From contig JASSKH010000029.1 of assembly GCA_031763025.1 (NCBI GenBank), positions 2,695,095 through 2,759,094 on the forward strand: 64,000 nucleotides of DNA. The letters run 5' to 3'. This DNA is from Macrocystis pyrifera (lineage: Eukaryota > Sar > Phaeophyceae > Laminariales > Laminariaceae). Made by a program: the position numbers and the translations under genes. Shown here piece after piece: positions 1 to 12,059 of the stretch (position 1 is its first letter; the number at the start of each line of letters is the position of its first letter). Under the pieces are notes generated by a model. It saw only the letters and a program-made list of their open reading frames with translations, was not told where the DNA came from and made no database searches.

Positions 1-204
1 TAGGGGCAGATGATCGTGAGATCTCCCCTGAGACGTGAGTTTTGTTGGGTTTCTGAGGGTTAGTTTGTGTTCACTCCGTTACATAATCAGTAATGGATAG
101 TATGGCATCGTAGCACTTGCAACTTAAATGCGCTCACTGTGGTTACATCATGGTTAATGGATACGACAGCACCGTACCACTTACAACTTAAATGCATTCA
201 CTTT

Positions 205-850
205 CACTCAGACCACGTGAGGTAATGTGCCGTCTTAATGGAAAAGTCTATGTCACTTATCCCCAGACAACGTGACTTTAGGTGCCGTCGTGAGGGCAAA
301 GGCTGTGCTACTCATGGTATTGGATACTACAGCACCGTAACACTTACCACATAGATACATGCACAGCAGTTATGTGCCGTCGTTGTGGCAAAGGCTTTAT
401 CACTTGTGCTCAGAGGACGTGAGGCTATGTGCCGTCGTTAGGGCTAAGACTGTGCCACTTGTTCCCAGACGACGTGAGGTTTTATGCCGTAATTGTGGCA
501 AAAGGCTCTGCCAATTTGGCCCAGGCGACACGAAGGTTTGGGCCGCCGCTGCAGCAAAGCATTTGCCTTGTTTGCTTAGACGACATGATATTGTGTGACG
601 CCATCATAGCAAAGGTAGGCGGTGGGAGGCAGAAGGTCGTATCCGGCGCCGTGACAGTGTGCTTCGCCTATTTCTATTCCGAACGCTGTACCGCGTTCGC
701 CCAGCCGACGTGAGGTAGTGTTGTGCCGTCGCTCTGGCAAACGGCTGTCATTTTGGCCTGGACGGCGTGAGGTTTAGCGCCGTTGCTGCGGCAAAGCATT
801 TGCCACGTTAGCGCAGACGACGACGTGAGTCGGGCAGTGGGTGGCAGAGG
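205..850. repeat. Degenerate ~58-bp minisatellite with CxxC-like peptides
   Basis: About ten diverged units recur every 55-62 bases. Each contains a core close to ACGTGAGG, then TGCCGTCGT, then GGCAAAGGCT. Clear units begin near 212, 268, 361, 416, 474, 530, 709 and 766. On the plus strand some units translate to short peptides such as CRRCGKGF and CRNCGKRL, which resemble half a zinc knuckle. Stops and frame changes between units make a functional finger array unlikely. Probably a decayed minisatellite. Confidence 0.6.
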
Positions 851-1834
851 ATCATACCCTGCCCTGTAGCGTGCATGTATCTGAAATCTGTTTTCCACGA
901 GTATTTGGCCTTGGTGCTCCGATATCAGACGCGCAAAGAGCTCTGTATGACCTATGAAGGGCACCTTGTTGGCCTATTGAGCCAACTCGTATTTTGACAC
1001 GGCTCTGTGTATAGCATCGACGGGGAGCAGGCACGTGCGCGCGCACCCGGGTGTAGTCGCGTAGCTTGTCACTACAGCTTGGACGTTGCCCACGATGAAA
1101 TAACGAACCGCAAGTGTATAGTACTGGGAGTAACCATACATGCAAAGTAACGGTACAAATAAATGTTACACTATCGTTCAGGTGTGCACCAAACAATTGT
1201 ATCTGTACGAGTTTGATGTATTTGCAGGGTTTATATTTGTTTCATGCACGAGTATCCAATAGTTAATACCATACATGTACACTTGTGCGGTGGTGCGTTT
1301 GATTCGGTGTGTCAGATGAGTTTTTCATTGTTCCACGCACGCTCTCTGGTACCACGGTATCCTGATTGCTGCAGGTTTCGGGAGGATAAATGACGGAAGG
1401 AAAAACGAAACATAAAGGGGATATAACTACAATCATCTACACGTTAAAGTCAAACTCTCTACGTATACACCTGCGCACATTATTTGGAACAACGTCTTTA
1501 AACACCTATGCGGACCATCTGGTACGCGCTTCAAGTCAAGAACTCAACCGCGTTACCGGGTATAACAACGGTAATATGTGGCCGGTACTAAATGGTTGAA
1601 TTCGCCAATCGAGACGGAAATGAGTGTAGGATGGAGAATGTACGCCTGACAAAGAATCCGGACCGTATCTACGACACCAGGAATCGGCCAAAGCAACAGT
1701 TTAGCGTCCCACCGAAAATAGTTGTCGTTTTTCCAGTGAATGCGTCACAGTGATAGACACAGGACAGGGTGGGTGAAGTTATTCTTCGATGTTTTGCGTT
1801 CGCTCAGCCGAGTGAAAGGGGGGGGGGGGGAGAG
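851..1834. other. No gene seen
   Basis: Short frames on both strands show no family resemblance. The minus-strand frame 852-1196 (114 codons) has no recognisable motif. A run of 11 or more G lies near 1818. Confidence 0.4.
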
Positions 1835-2930
1835 AACATCCAAGGTAAGGGGATTACTGCTGTCAACGCAAACCTTGGCAGGAGATGTCCAAGGTAAGGG
1901 GACTACTGTACTTTGGGCGGTCAACCCAACCCGGGGTTAAGTCGCTCCTACCTACGATGAAAACACGGACCTAGTTGAAGGATATCCAAGGTAAGGATCG
2001 CTGTTAGCAGTCGTGGAGTTCCCCTACGAGGAAGAGGTCAATAGGTTAATCAACGCCAAGGTAAAAATGGGTGACTCATGACGTAGACAATCGACCCCAA
2101 GGTGAAGACATCGGAATTTATAGAACAGTCGACTCCAAAAGCATATAGGGATCGCTCCGAAACGCGAAGCAGCCGAGAGTGGAGTTCTTATTTTCCTGGC
2201 GGCCGTCCTCGAAGATCGAATGCTCGAAAATAAGGTAAAAAACCGTGGAAGGCGGCTCTATGAGTTAATTCAGTGCCACAATCCTTAAGAAATACGGGAG
2301 TGTGATCAATGTCGCGAAATCAGAAGGCTTTTTAACCGGGGCCACACTCTTGCGGCAAACTAGCAGGGTCATCAATGACACAGAAAGGCTACTGGATCCG
2401 GAATTATCACGGATACGGAAAATAAGGTAAGTTGAATCAAGCCCAACGAAACGGGTGTTAAACGTAACCGGCTCCAGAGCCACCACGGGTACTACCAAGG
2501 AGGTAACAGAGTCATGCCCAACGAAGTCAGAGAGAACGGTATCTGGCTGGTAAACGGCGCCCAACGCTAAGAATGGACTGGTGCGTCTCGACGACCATTT
2601 GCACGAGTGGGAGTGGTCAATTCAGGGGTAAGTCCATAACAATCCAAGTTGAACGCTATGCTCAACTTGCTTAGGCCAGCGTACTGGGAAAGGTGAGCCC
2701 CATGGTTAGCGTGGCTTGGTACAGGTGAGCACGTGCCCCAATACCGGCCACTAGCGTAACGAACGAACCTGTCCCGGCCAGACAGAAACGTCCAACACGT
2801 GCACGTGATTGAGAACAAAGAGAGGGTCTTGCCAGGTACATACGAACTCCGAGCGGGTCATCGAGTGTACTGTGGCCTTGAGTCAATTAGGCAATGCTAG
2901 GCGGTCATCCGCGGCACAGGTGAGTGCGGT
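1835..2930 (+). repeat. Cluster of splice-donor-like AAGGTAAG / CAGGTGAG motifs
   Basis: Sites matching the eukaryotic 5' splice consensus recur near 1842, 1891, 1987, 2058, 2098, 2232, 2423, 2624, 2690, 2722 and 2918. The first five share the longer core CCAAGGTRA. Spacing is irregular (40-190 bases) and no open frame links them. They may be the conserved part of a degenerate repeat or remnants of exon ends; the sequence alone does not decide. Confidence 0.45.
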
Positions 2931-5145
2931 GTTGTGGTCGGTGAACTACTTCAGACCGCATGCCTGGGGAAGGCAGTTGCCCGTCGTCCACTCGGCTGTT
3001 CTAAAGTCAGAGACTTTCCTCCATGCGGCGCAGAAGAGATCTGCGATTCATCCAATGCGCCACGGACCTGTAGTGGTCACCCTGAGCTCATCACCTGCTC
3101 TCGAAGACCCTGTCAAGGTTGGCGTCTTTTGCTTTGAGGTGATAGCTTCAAGGAGGCTTTTCCAGACGATGCACCTTGTTGTCAAACGTACTGAGGTCCG
3201 GAGGGACCAGCATCGGAGGGACTAATCCTTGCGGAGCATGGGGAAGACGAAGGGATTGCACCGGCAACAGAGATTGATTCAGGAATTAGAGACACACGTT
3301 TTGTGTACGCGTCATGTGCCACCTGTTATGCATGCATACAACCTGTAAACGCACTCGAAACCAGATAATCAACCGCGTTGTGACCGTCATAACATGCCTG
3401 ATCAATCAACGTCCATGGTTGTTAAGGCGACTGGAATTACGGAAACTTGTGACATTCTTGGTGTTACCGAGTTACTACTGCCGTAGCTGTGGATTATCTC
3501 CAAGGGCGACGAGACGGTACGAGGGGCCCGTAACTCCACCCTGTGCCCTATCAACCCAAGTAATTGATACAGTGCAGAACTCGCGTCTGTTAGAGGGAGA
3601 CCAGGGAAGAGGTGGAGTGCTACCACCGAAACACGAATATTCTTAGTTGAGCTTGGGTCAGGTGAAGAGGAAGAGATGAAGAGGGATAGTACTTGCAATA
3701 CCACGAAGGTATACGCCGGCAAACCGTTAATGATGAGGACTCAAAGCTAGCTATATCGAAGGCAATGACACCGGAGTTGTTCGCCTTGGTCCGCAGCACG
3801 CTTGGTGGTCCGGGCGTGGCATGCACAACGTTTCTGACCGAGGGCAAGTTTAAGTAGACAACGTTAGCCAAGGACGTAAAGTATGTGCTCTTATATAAGC
3901 GCAGGAGTAGCAAATGGGTGACCACGCAAAGGACAGTATCACTCACTAGAACCCTACAATCGTGGGAGGTCCATGAGATGTACCAGGCCTTAAGCAGGGG
4001 CTGCAAACAGGAAATAAGTCCGAGCATGTGTTGTCCTTGGTGGAAGAAGCTAGCACATCCTTTGCTCACGTATCCTGTGCCGTCGAAGAAGGCACTTGCG
4101 GTCAAGCCTCACACTGAGCGATGTGCGTTTCGGAATCGCTGTTGGTCCGGGGCGATGCAAATGGAGAGTTTACAGACGTGACCCCCCTGTGCCAGTCGCT
4201 AAGAGCGTCGGTATGCTACGGTCTCGTCAACCGCACCCAAGGACAGGGATCTGTCGGACAATGAGTGAGTGGCTACAGAAAGCGTTACCGGGACTTTGCA
4301 AGTCTACGCCTCGTCAGTGAGACGAAGCAGTATTCTCCGAGTGATGGCTTCGGCGCTTCACCCCAGATCTTTACCCACCATGCGTTCCGTTGATGTTAGT
4401 CATGCCTGTCACTGATGGGTATCAGGCCGGGCTAAACGTTTGTCGTGCCTGTCATGGATTATTATAATGCCTGACATCGACGTTTGACAAAATTTACGTG
4501 GACGGGTGCAGTGTCAAACTGAGGACGGAGGTCTTCGCAGTGGGCATCAAGACATTTCATGAACGCTCCGACCTGGCATTGCCGTCGATTTATGGCTCGC
4601 GCACCTGGCCGGAGGATCGGAAAGAAACCTTTCCAATAATTACACTTTGGCGGAAACCGTTGTACACAATGTCCGATCGCAAGCGCTCGAGGAACGTCGC
4701 AGACACGTGAGTATGCAAGTACTTTCTAACCGGCTTGACGGGAATCTTGGAGAGTATTACTCCGCTGCAGCTGCACGTATTCCTGGTGGAGACACGTAAG
4801 TATGGGAGTAGTCTCCAACTGGATCCGGACGAGGTGAGTACAGCCTTCACTCCCAGGTAGCTGGATAGATTTCACGCTTCGTATGGACTGCACCAGTGGC
4901 CAGACTACCGTTCTCGCCCGCCGGAGATGCCCAGACGAGAAGAGCGAGAAATAGCTTCCAGAGTAGCGAGCGAGGCACACCGGCTAGATACCAAGGTCAG
5001 GAGGGAGTTTCCAGACATTCGAAGGCGGCAAACGTTCATCGAAGAAGTGTGCGACGTCAGCCACTAAAGCGGCGAGTGGGGTGTCCAGACGAAGATTGAT
5101 AGCAGTTCGAGCGTCAAGTCTAAACCAAAGGAAGCAGCTGGCGAC
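2931..5145. other. Unrecognised stretch with scattered short frames
   Basis: The longest frames (2809-3225 plus, 138 codons; 3620-4105 minus, 161 codons) show no domain I recognise and no sustained low-complexity pattern. Further donor-like sites occur near 3659, 4706, 4797 and 4831. No gene is called. Confidence 0.3.
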
Positions 5146-5150
5146 AACTT

Positions 5151-5312
5151 CAGCCTAAACCGTTTTTTCAAGCGGTGGGTCTGGCTGGAAATGGGAAGAA
5201 CTTGGAGGAGTGGAATCGCCCAGAGCTACAGCGGAGGAAAGGGCTTGCGGCGATCTCAGTCTAGACCGCTTGTTCAAGCGGCGGGTCTGGCTGAGACAGG
5301 AAGAAGAGCTCC
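5151..5312. repeat. Two direct copies of a ~50-bp hairpin-bearing sequence
   Basis: Copies at about 5151-5200 and 5257-5310 share CTARACCG, a CAAGCGG and GGGTCTGGCTG block, and a following GGAAGAA. The second copy holds a perfect palindrome, CCGCTTG (5266-5272) and CAAGCGG (5275-5281), with a two-base loop. The first has a weaker version. Confidence 0.6.
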
Positions 5313-6635
5313 GTCATCCGGGGCCGCCCTCGTTTAAGATCTGAAGGACCATACCAGACTTAGGGGGGGTGTTGCGGCGGAGGGACGTGGCAGCAACCAA
5401 AAGTACGACGAGTCGAGGCATGCAGCCACGAGTCGGAATACTCTATGGGTGTGGGATGGGCGTTTCATTCGGCAGACGGTTTCATCTCTCTGAAATCGAA
5501 ACGCCTGACCAAGGTGTACCGCGCATGCAGCGCGTGGGCGAACTCCAAGTGTCTTTAGACGCTACCCAGGCAAGGAAGAGAATACGTGCAAAACCTAAAA
5601 CGTGAACTAAAATACTAAAACTAAAGGATTAAAGGCTAAACCGACTGTTCGCTCGCATATATGCATCATTCCGCGTGATAGCGGGCATAATCGAGTATCT
5701 GCATCGCTCTCAATCGGGGTTTCAGGTCATCGTTCGCCTCGATCTCGCCTGAGCGAAGCCCTGGAGCCACTGGAGCTGCCGAAGGATCCAAGGTACGTAA
5801 ACCGAGGAGGTGAGTCAGGTGAGCGTCGGCAGCTCACCCCGGGGAGCTTGCCGTAACAGTTGAGCCTGCTCTAAGTATTATCGTTTCGTCGACCTTGGTA
5901 GCATCCAGGGGAATTACCGGCCAGTACTCAATCGCGGGGGAAATGATGGGAAAACCCGCGGACGGTTCACGTAGCTTGCAAAGTTGGGTATCGACCGATC
6001 TGCCGACCGGTTCAATTCACAGCTCACCTGCTTTTATAGTTTTTAATAAAATCAAAATCGTAAAATCATGGAGTGAAAAGGCGCTTTTCAACTGCATAAG
6101 ATTACCTTTTTTTGTCTCCGATCGGAAATCGGCTTTTTCAATCCATGTTTCCGACTGCATAAGAAGTGGCCTAAGAATCCAAGATCCGGGTGTAAGATTC
6201 GAAGAAAGTATCAAACCAACAAAACCTACTACACTGTCCCGTATTATAATATGCGGATTGATAATTATTGTTAAACCAAACAGTTGTTATATTCCGGGAC
6301 AGAGTGGTATTAAACAAAACCCAAGAAGATCATGATGATAATCCCAAAATTTCATACGTAGAGGCACGGAACAGAAGCCCTGCAAAGCAGAGCGTGCGCA
6401 CTCGTAGTTGTACATACTTGAAGTATATGCGCGAACTCGTACAACGCTCGAGCTCGGAGTTAACCTACGACGCACCGTAGTACTTGTAATCTCTTTACTC
6501 GTACGAAATAATCAGACATGCTCATTCATTCATACTCTCACCTGTTATCGAAAACGAAAAATCTTATTTCACAATGAAATGGGCAAGTTTCAAAATACAT
6601 ATCCTTGATCCAGACTCAAGATCCGAAAACAACTA
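5313..6635. other. No gene seen
   Basis: A frame at 5895-6335 (146 codons, plus) has no recognisable family. The AT-rich part 6020-6240 has two copies of ACTGCATAAGA (near 6090 and 6154). Nothing else stands out. Confidence 0.3.
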
Positions 6636-6740
6636 TTACGGGGGTCTGTAGTTAACAGGACCAAATTTTGTTAGTAAAAATAGGTAAATATATAGGTTTT
6701 TATGTATACCATAGGTCCTACTAACTATGGACCCCCGTAA
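6636..6740. mobile_element. 105-bp MITE, copy 1
   Basis: Ends are TTACGGGGGTC and GACCCCCGTAA in inverted orientation, flanked by CTA on the left and TTA on the right. The middle shares AAAATAGGTAAATATATAGG and AGGTCCTA-type sequence with the copies at 39,460 and 62,579. It has no coding capacity, so a non-autonomous DNA transposon is the natural reading. The superfamily is unsettled: TA or 3-bp TWA target, hence Tc1/mariner-like or Harbinger-like. Confidence 0.8.
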
Positions 6741-7600
6741 TTAAAAAAAAACGATATCGCTGAAATCACAGTAAATGCTCGCACCGGTACTACATACAGC
6801 AGTACTGCACAGCAGATCAATCCTCGAGGAGCGAGCGCGTATACGCACCTTACACCATGAGCTGGTTGTCAAGGGGAGTTGCGTGCTGTAGGGGGGTTGT
6901 TAGTCATTACAGCAGTAGTAGTGCTTGTTTCACACATGCGCGAGCGCTCACATGTTCTCTAAATGTGTCATTACGCACAGCATCTTCAAACTGACAAACA
7001 GAGCGTCATCAGTACTTGTCCTCGTACAAACTCGCATGTGCATGTACTACGTACTCGTATGTGTTCTTCCTGGTAAAACAACGCTCGCGCCCGGAATGCA
7101 GCTACTGTAACTGCTGTGTGCAGCTTGTTTCCTCATGCACTCGCTTTGAAGCTCGAAAAGTGTTATAAAAAATCGAGAAAAAAGCCATTGTTTTGTTAAG
7201 TCGTTCCGCATTCATTAGCATGGCTTCTCAATCTAATATAAAGTTTCAAAGAAGAGCTCGAGAGTGCGCGTGCTTTTACTCGTACATCCTCGAATGTGCT
7301 TATACTCGTATACATACTCGTAAGTATCCTTGCTCATACATCAACTCTCGGGCCCGGGCTGCAGCTACTGGTACAACTGTTGTCTGCATACTCTCAATTT
7401 TGTGCTCTTCTCAAGGTGTTGCAAAAAAACAGCAGGAAATTAATAGACGTCAAGTGCTTCTACTAGAGTGTCCCCGCGTAATAATTTCGTCTATCACACT
7501 TCCGTCGGGAAGATAATCATAATCGAGGGCTTTCCGACGAGGGCTTTCCGACATGTGCAGAGAAGCAGTGCAGCAAGCTGCAGAAGAAGCAATACCCATT
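6741..7600. other. No gene seen
   Basis: Short frames only. A direct repeat GAGGGCTTTCCGAC occurs twice near 7525-7550. Confidence 0.3.
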
Positions 7601-7609
7601 TTTTACGAC

Positions 7610-7700
7610 ACTGTGAAAACATGCCAAATTGGCAAGTTTTGGGAAATTTCGATTTTCAAGTCTTGCTAGCAACTTGCCAAACGAAAAAGCAATTCCTAAT
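7610..7700. repeat. GGCAAG/CTTGCC dispersed repeat, copy 1
   Basis: Holds GAAAACATGCCA, TTGGCAAGTTTT, GAAATTT and AACTTGCCAAACGAAA in this order. The same blocks occur reverse-complemented at about 27,060-27,215. TTGGCAAG and CTTGCCAA can pair within each copy. Confidence 0.6.
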
Positions 7701-8869
7701 AGTATTTGGCCGCACGCCCATGGTCTTACCTGGAAATTAAATTAAATTGGCGCGAAGCGCCAAAAAAACGAGGGAGCAAAGCGACCAAAGATTGTTTTTG
7801 CCGATAGGCGAAAAAAAGTACTTAGTATAGCGGTGGGTACAGGCTTCGTCTGTCTGTAACTAAGTTTTGCTTTTGTAATAGTGATTGCGAGAGCTGTACC
7901 TGACCGATTTCCACACACTCGACATCTACAGAAGCGGACGGTCGTGGGCTATCGCGTGGAACTTGTTTCGCTGCACAAGTTGTCTCGAGTTGGTCACTGT
8001 CGGACTGCTGCTATGGTCTTGCTGATGTTTTGGGAGCGGGACTATTTCGTTTGTAGTTTGAATGCGTTTGCTGTGAACGCACACATCCTTCGGCATGTAA
8101 CAGACAATCTCACTTTCTCTATCTATCTACTGGTACTGGCCGACAATACGAGTACTACAGATTTTGGGTCTGTTTACACTTGTCCACAACACAGATGCTG
8201 GGTACGTTTGACTTCATGTTCTCCGTCTATTAGATACACTTCTTTCTTCTCGCCTTTCCTCTGGATATTTTCCATAGGTCTGACGATGTTTTTCTGCAGC
8301 GACCGGTTCAGTTTGCCTATGATAATTCCACAATCACTTACTTACAGCGAGTAAGCAGCTAGCCCGGCCGGGTGTAGTCGATGATTATTAACTACCTGCA
8401 GGTGGAAGAACGTGCCCATGGGAAGTCATCACCGGGCTTACAGGTGTGCGCATCTTATCTTCTATTGCAGCAAAATCGAGTACTTTATCAAACAAAACGT
8501 ATTTCCATTACGCTCTTGAGTCCTCGTTGGGGGCGACACGCAGAAATATTCTTCGTCGCTCACTGCTCTTACAACCCCCCGAAACATATTAACCTAATAC
8601 GTTCTTCGCATATATCTCAAACGCATTCCGCTCTCGGAGTCTGTGCACCGCCCGTAAGTGTCGGATGTAGTTTGCAAGCACAGCATGCTACATTTCTCGT
8701 GGAATAATCAAGACACGTGAACCACACGTTGATAAACAGAATGCCCAACACACGAATACAACCATCCTCGTAACATCAACGGAGTAAAAACGTCGCCTAC
8801 AAGCGGTGGCAGAATCTATCCCTCAAGCATATTGAGACAGTGCACATGCTGCACGCATCGTACGCCACA
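7701..8869. other. Unrecognised stretch with a hydrophobic 157-codon frame
   Basis: The plus frame 7881-8354 has hydrophobic runs near its C-terminal half (around FLWIFSIGLTMFF) but no family I recognise. A short palindromic GGCGCGAAGCGCC sits near 7749. Not supported as a gene. Confidence 0.25.
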
Positions 8870-10840
8870 ATACTTAATCTAACAGTATTGTTCGGACCGC
8901 CCGCACTCGACGTGCGGAATCATCGTGGGCTAGAATTTCAGCCCGCCTGACATATTTCGTCTCGGGCGCACACAACTCGCACTCCCCACTGAATTTCCAT
9001 TTTTCGTTCGTCTCCTTCGGATGCTTAAAAGTCCCTGGAAAGCTCGTCGGGTGCACAGCACTTGATACACCTTCCACCTTGGTGCCGCTGCCAAAAGTGA
9101 TTGTGATGGTCTTTCGATGCTCCCACTGCCATCTCATACCCCCTGGCAAATGCGCGAAAATCTGGATGGCATTGACGACAGCACAACTACCCTCTGCCCC
9201 CCCCCCCGGGTCTCGGGAAGCTTGATGTTCTGCATACTATCGGCTCAAACTGAAGGTCGTCAGCGATCCAAACAAAATCTTTGCCCCGAGTGGTACTTGT
9301 GGGGCCTCCATTACCGACGAAAGCGCGGCAGTTGGTCTTGATGGGTGCACCTTTCGCGTAAACAGCCCTTTGCGGTTCCCTGGTGTTGATGTGACCGTGA
9401 TGCCTGCGTCACCACCCGTGAGACGTCGAAAGTGGGAAGGACTTAAATGCCGCAAGAAAATTACCGGAATTGTACAGGCCCTCACTCGAGCATCCGAAAC
9501 TTTAAAACACGAAAACGGGCTGGGTTTCACTTGCTGTTGTAACAGTACGCCTCGAGGTGGCCGGCCTTGTTGCTCAAACAGGGTACAACGACGTTCTTTA
9601 CCGCTTCCATATCCGCGACGACATCGTTCTCCGTTAGTTTCGCACCATTGTACCTATCCTCCGGAACGTGTGAACATAGCGACACCCGTCCCGTTCCAGT
9701 GTTATGTCTACATCGTCTTGGCGCTCGCCCTACTGGCGGAGGGGGCTGTTCAACTACGGCGAAGGTTCATGGCGAAGGGTCGCCTCCGCGAAGTTTTCTG
9801 CACGGAAGTGTGAAAAATAGCTATTCGCCAATCCTAAAACATGCACACCACTGCAGGCGCCGTGGCAAAGTAGGACGCATGCACACTCCGGCCGACGGCG
9901 GTGGCAGGGGAAACAAGAGTCATGGTACATTTAACACGGCACGCAGTACAACAGAAACTACACCCATATCGCTGGTGCTTCTGAAGCATAAACGGCACGA
10001 CCTGCCGTACCCTACCTACTGCTTTGGCACGGCACGAGAAGGCGCAACGGTAGGCTTATAGCTCACAGAGATGGTGTGCAGCGTCAGTCACCACGAACAA
10101 GTAGATAGAGGTTGGGGTAAAGTCAAACGGCTAATTTACCCTCAAGGCTTGATACAAAGTGCGCAAAACCGGCGACGAAAAGAAGTGCCGGTGACTACTT
10201 AGTCCGAGTGCTGCTCACCTGAATCGAGATTTCCTCCCTACCCTCTTAATGGAAAACGCCGGCGTTCACGTTATCACCAATGCGCCCTTGCTCTCCGTCG
10301 CCGTTCGGGATTCACCCATCGTGCACGCCTGCCCCCCCCCCCTCGCCCCACCTCCACGGGTGTGGGTTCAGCGCAGAGAGCTACGGGACCGTGGAGTGTT
10401 TCACACAGGAAGTGAATCCGGCGGCGAGGCGAGTTCCCTCTGCCCCATCTCCGTCGCACGTAGCTCACTCGCCGCGCCGGGCAGGTGTGGTGTCCTTTCC
10501 TGTCCGCCAAGACGAGCATCTTTGCCGTTGGCGTTTTCACCACGGCGTGCGGTTCCGGACTTGGGCCTTGCCATGGGGTCGAGCGTACAACCATCACCAC
10601 CCTCACCCGGCGGGCCTGCTCTTTGCGCCGACTCTCATGCACGACTATTGCTTGCTACTGGTTGGTTTGTAGTCTTCCTTCAGCGAATTGACTCCCTCAG
10701 CAAGCGACGCCTGTGTTGGCCCTCCTGCTCCTTCTCCGCCGTTGCTGCCGCTGCAAGGGCATCGCTTTCGGTTGCGTGCAAGACAATCGCATGACAAACA
10801 CCACGTGTATGTTGCAGGTATGCGACACCACTTTAGCATA
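8870..10840. pseudogene. Coding-like but frame-broken block, unrecognised
   Basis: Stretches read like protein but no frame stays open. On plus, about 9235-9430 reads through RLKLKVVSDPNKIFAPSG and CTFRVNSPLRFPGVDV; about 9520-9640 reads VTVRLEVAGLVAQTGYNDVL up to a TAG; about 10,249-10,340 reads NAGVHVITNAPLLSVAVRDS. The pieces lie in different frames. A multi-exon gene with small introns is possible, but I could not place consistent splice pairs. Parts of the minus strand (8874-9149, 91 codons) also look coding-like, so even the strand is uncertain. GC is higher than in the neighbours. I do not recognise the family. Confidence 0.3.
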
Positions 10841-10929
10841 TATTATTTTCTTATTTGGGGTCAGGCTCTATTTCGTTTCATGTGAGACGGGGTGTGTCCT
10901 ACTTAACTTCCAGTGTAAATAATGCCACA

Positions 10930-11830
10930 TCCTTATCTTTGTGGTGCACGATGATTGCGTACGAACGATTTGTTGTACTGGACTCAACGAATGTACACGA
11001 TGCGTGGATCATCGGCACGGAGCAAAACATGCCGGTCACGCACTGCAACAGGTATGTGCATAGGCCAATGCCGCGATGACAACAACAAATACTACTGAGT
11101 ACTGAGAGTACAGCGCGGATCTACCACATGCGCGTAGTACGCTGCCTGTTGTTGATGTTGGCGCACTACTGTGCTGAGCACAGCGGGAGCAGGGGCAACG
11201 TTGGATCACACAGAGCTCTACGCAGCGGAAGCAGCAGGAAAAGAGGGGATGATGATGACATAGGTAGGTACGTCAGCCTGGGTACGAGTATGTACGTGTG
11301 AAAAAAAATCTGGCACCTGGTAAAGCAGACGGTGGAATACGGACGGTAGACTCCGATGAACACAACCAGCCACAGCAATACTGCGCATATGGGTGTGTCG
11401 CATACGCACGACGTGTGGGCGGTAGCGTTATAATGATGGCATCTGTGCATTTTGTATTTTGTGTGCCTGGCATATGTCCGGACTGTGTGCTCGTAGCCGA
11501 TGAGAGCCTAGGGAAGAAAACAGACAACATGCATGATTGTACCGGTACGTACGTGCAAAGTAAGGCCTCTCGTACTGAAACCAGGGAAATCGTCTTACCC
11601 ACTCCCGCCAAAAAAAAAACTTTGAGCGCCCACCACGCGTTCCAGAGTGCACGGATCGCGCCAAGACCTCGACCGATGTGTCCGGCCGCGCTTACCGTGT
11701 TCGAGTACTTAGTGTTTTGCCGAAAAAGCATCGTACGAAGAGAAAATTTGGCAAAACTACAAAAATTTGACGAACGTACGTATACATATGCGTTTACCGT
11801 GAGGGGTTTCTACGTCGTGACTGCCCATTT
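10930..11830 (+). mobile_element. Dispersed repeat A, fragment (boxes 2 and 1)
   Basis: Matches 44,400-45,450 in order: an ACGAACGATTTGTTGTAC block, GCGCGGATCT near 11,115, GTGCTGAGCACAG near 11,170, then ACTGCGCATATGGGTGTGTC near 11,381, the AGGGAAATCGTCTTA block near 11,583 and the TTTGACGAACGTACGTATAC end near 11,766. The remaining boxes seen in the 42-57 kb copies are absent. It contains a 178-codon plus frame (11,298-11,834) that partly stays in the same frame in other copies. No known protein resemblance. Confidence 0.75.
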
Positions 11831-12059
11831 ATGAACCGGCTCCGGCCTGGTCCATCACACCAATGAGTGCTCTGGACCTTCACGTCTATTCAGAGGCAGG
11901 ATATTCTGGTTTCTTAGGTATGTTAGCGTCGATTTGGAGAAGCTTTGACATTTTCCGAGGAATAACCGGACTTGAAATGTCCGGCTTCGGAAATCAAAAA
12001 CCGGATCGTGATTTCCGGACAAATAACAGAAGATCGGTCTCGGTGCCCAATTTAGTCGA

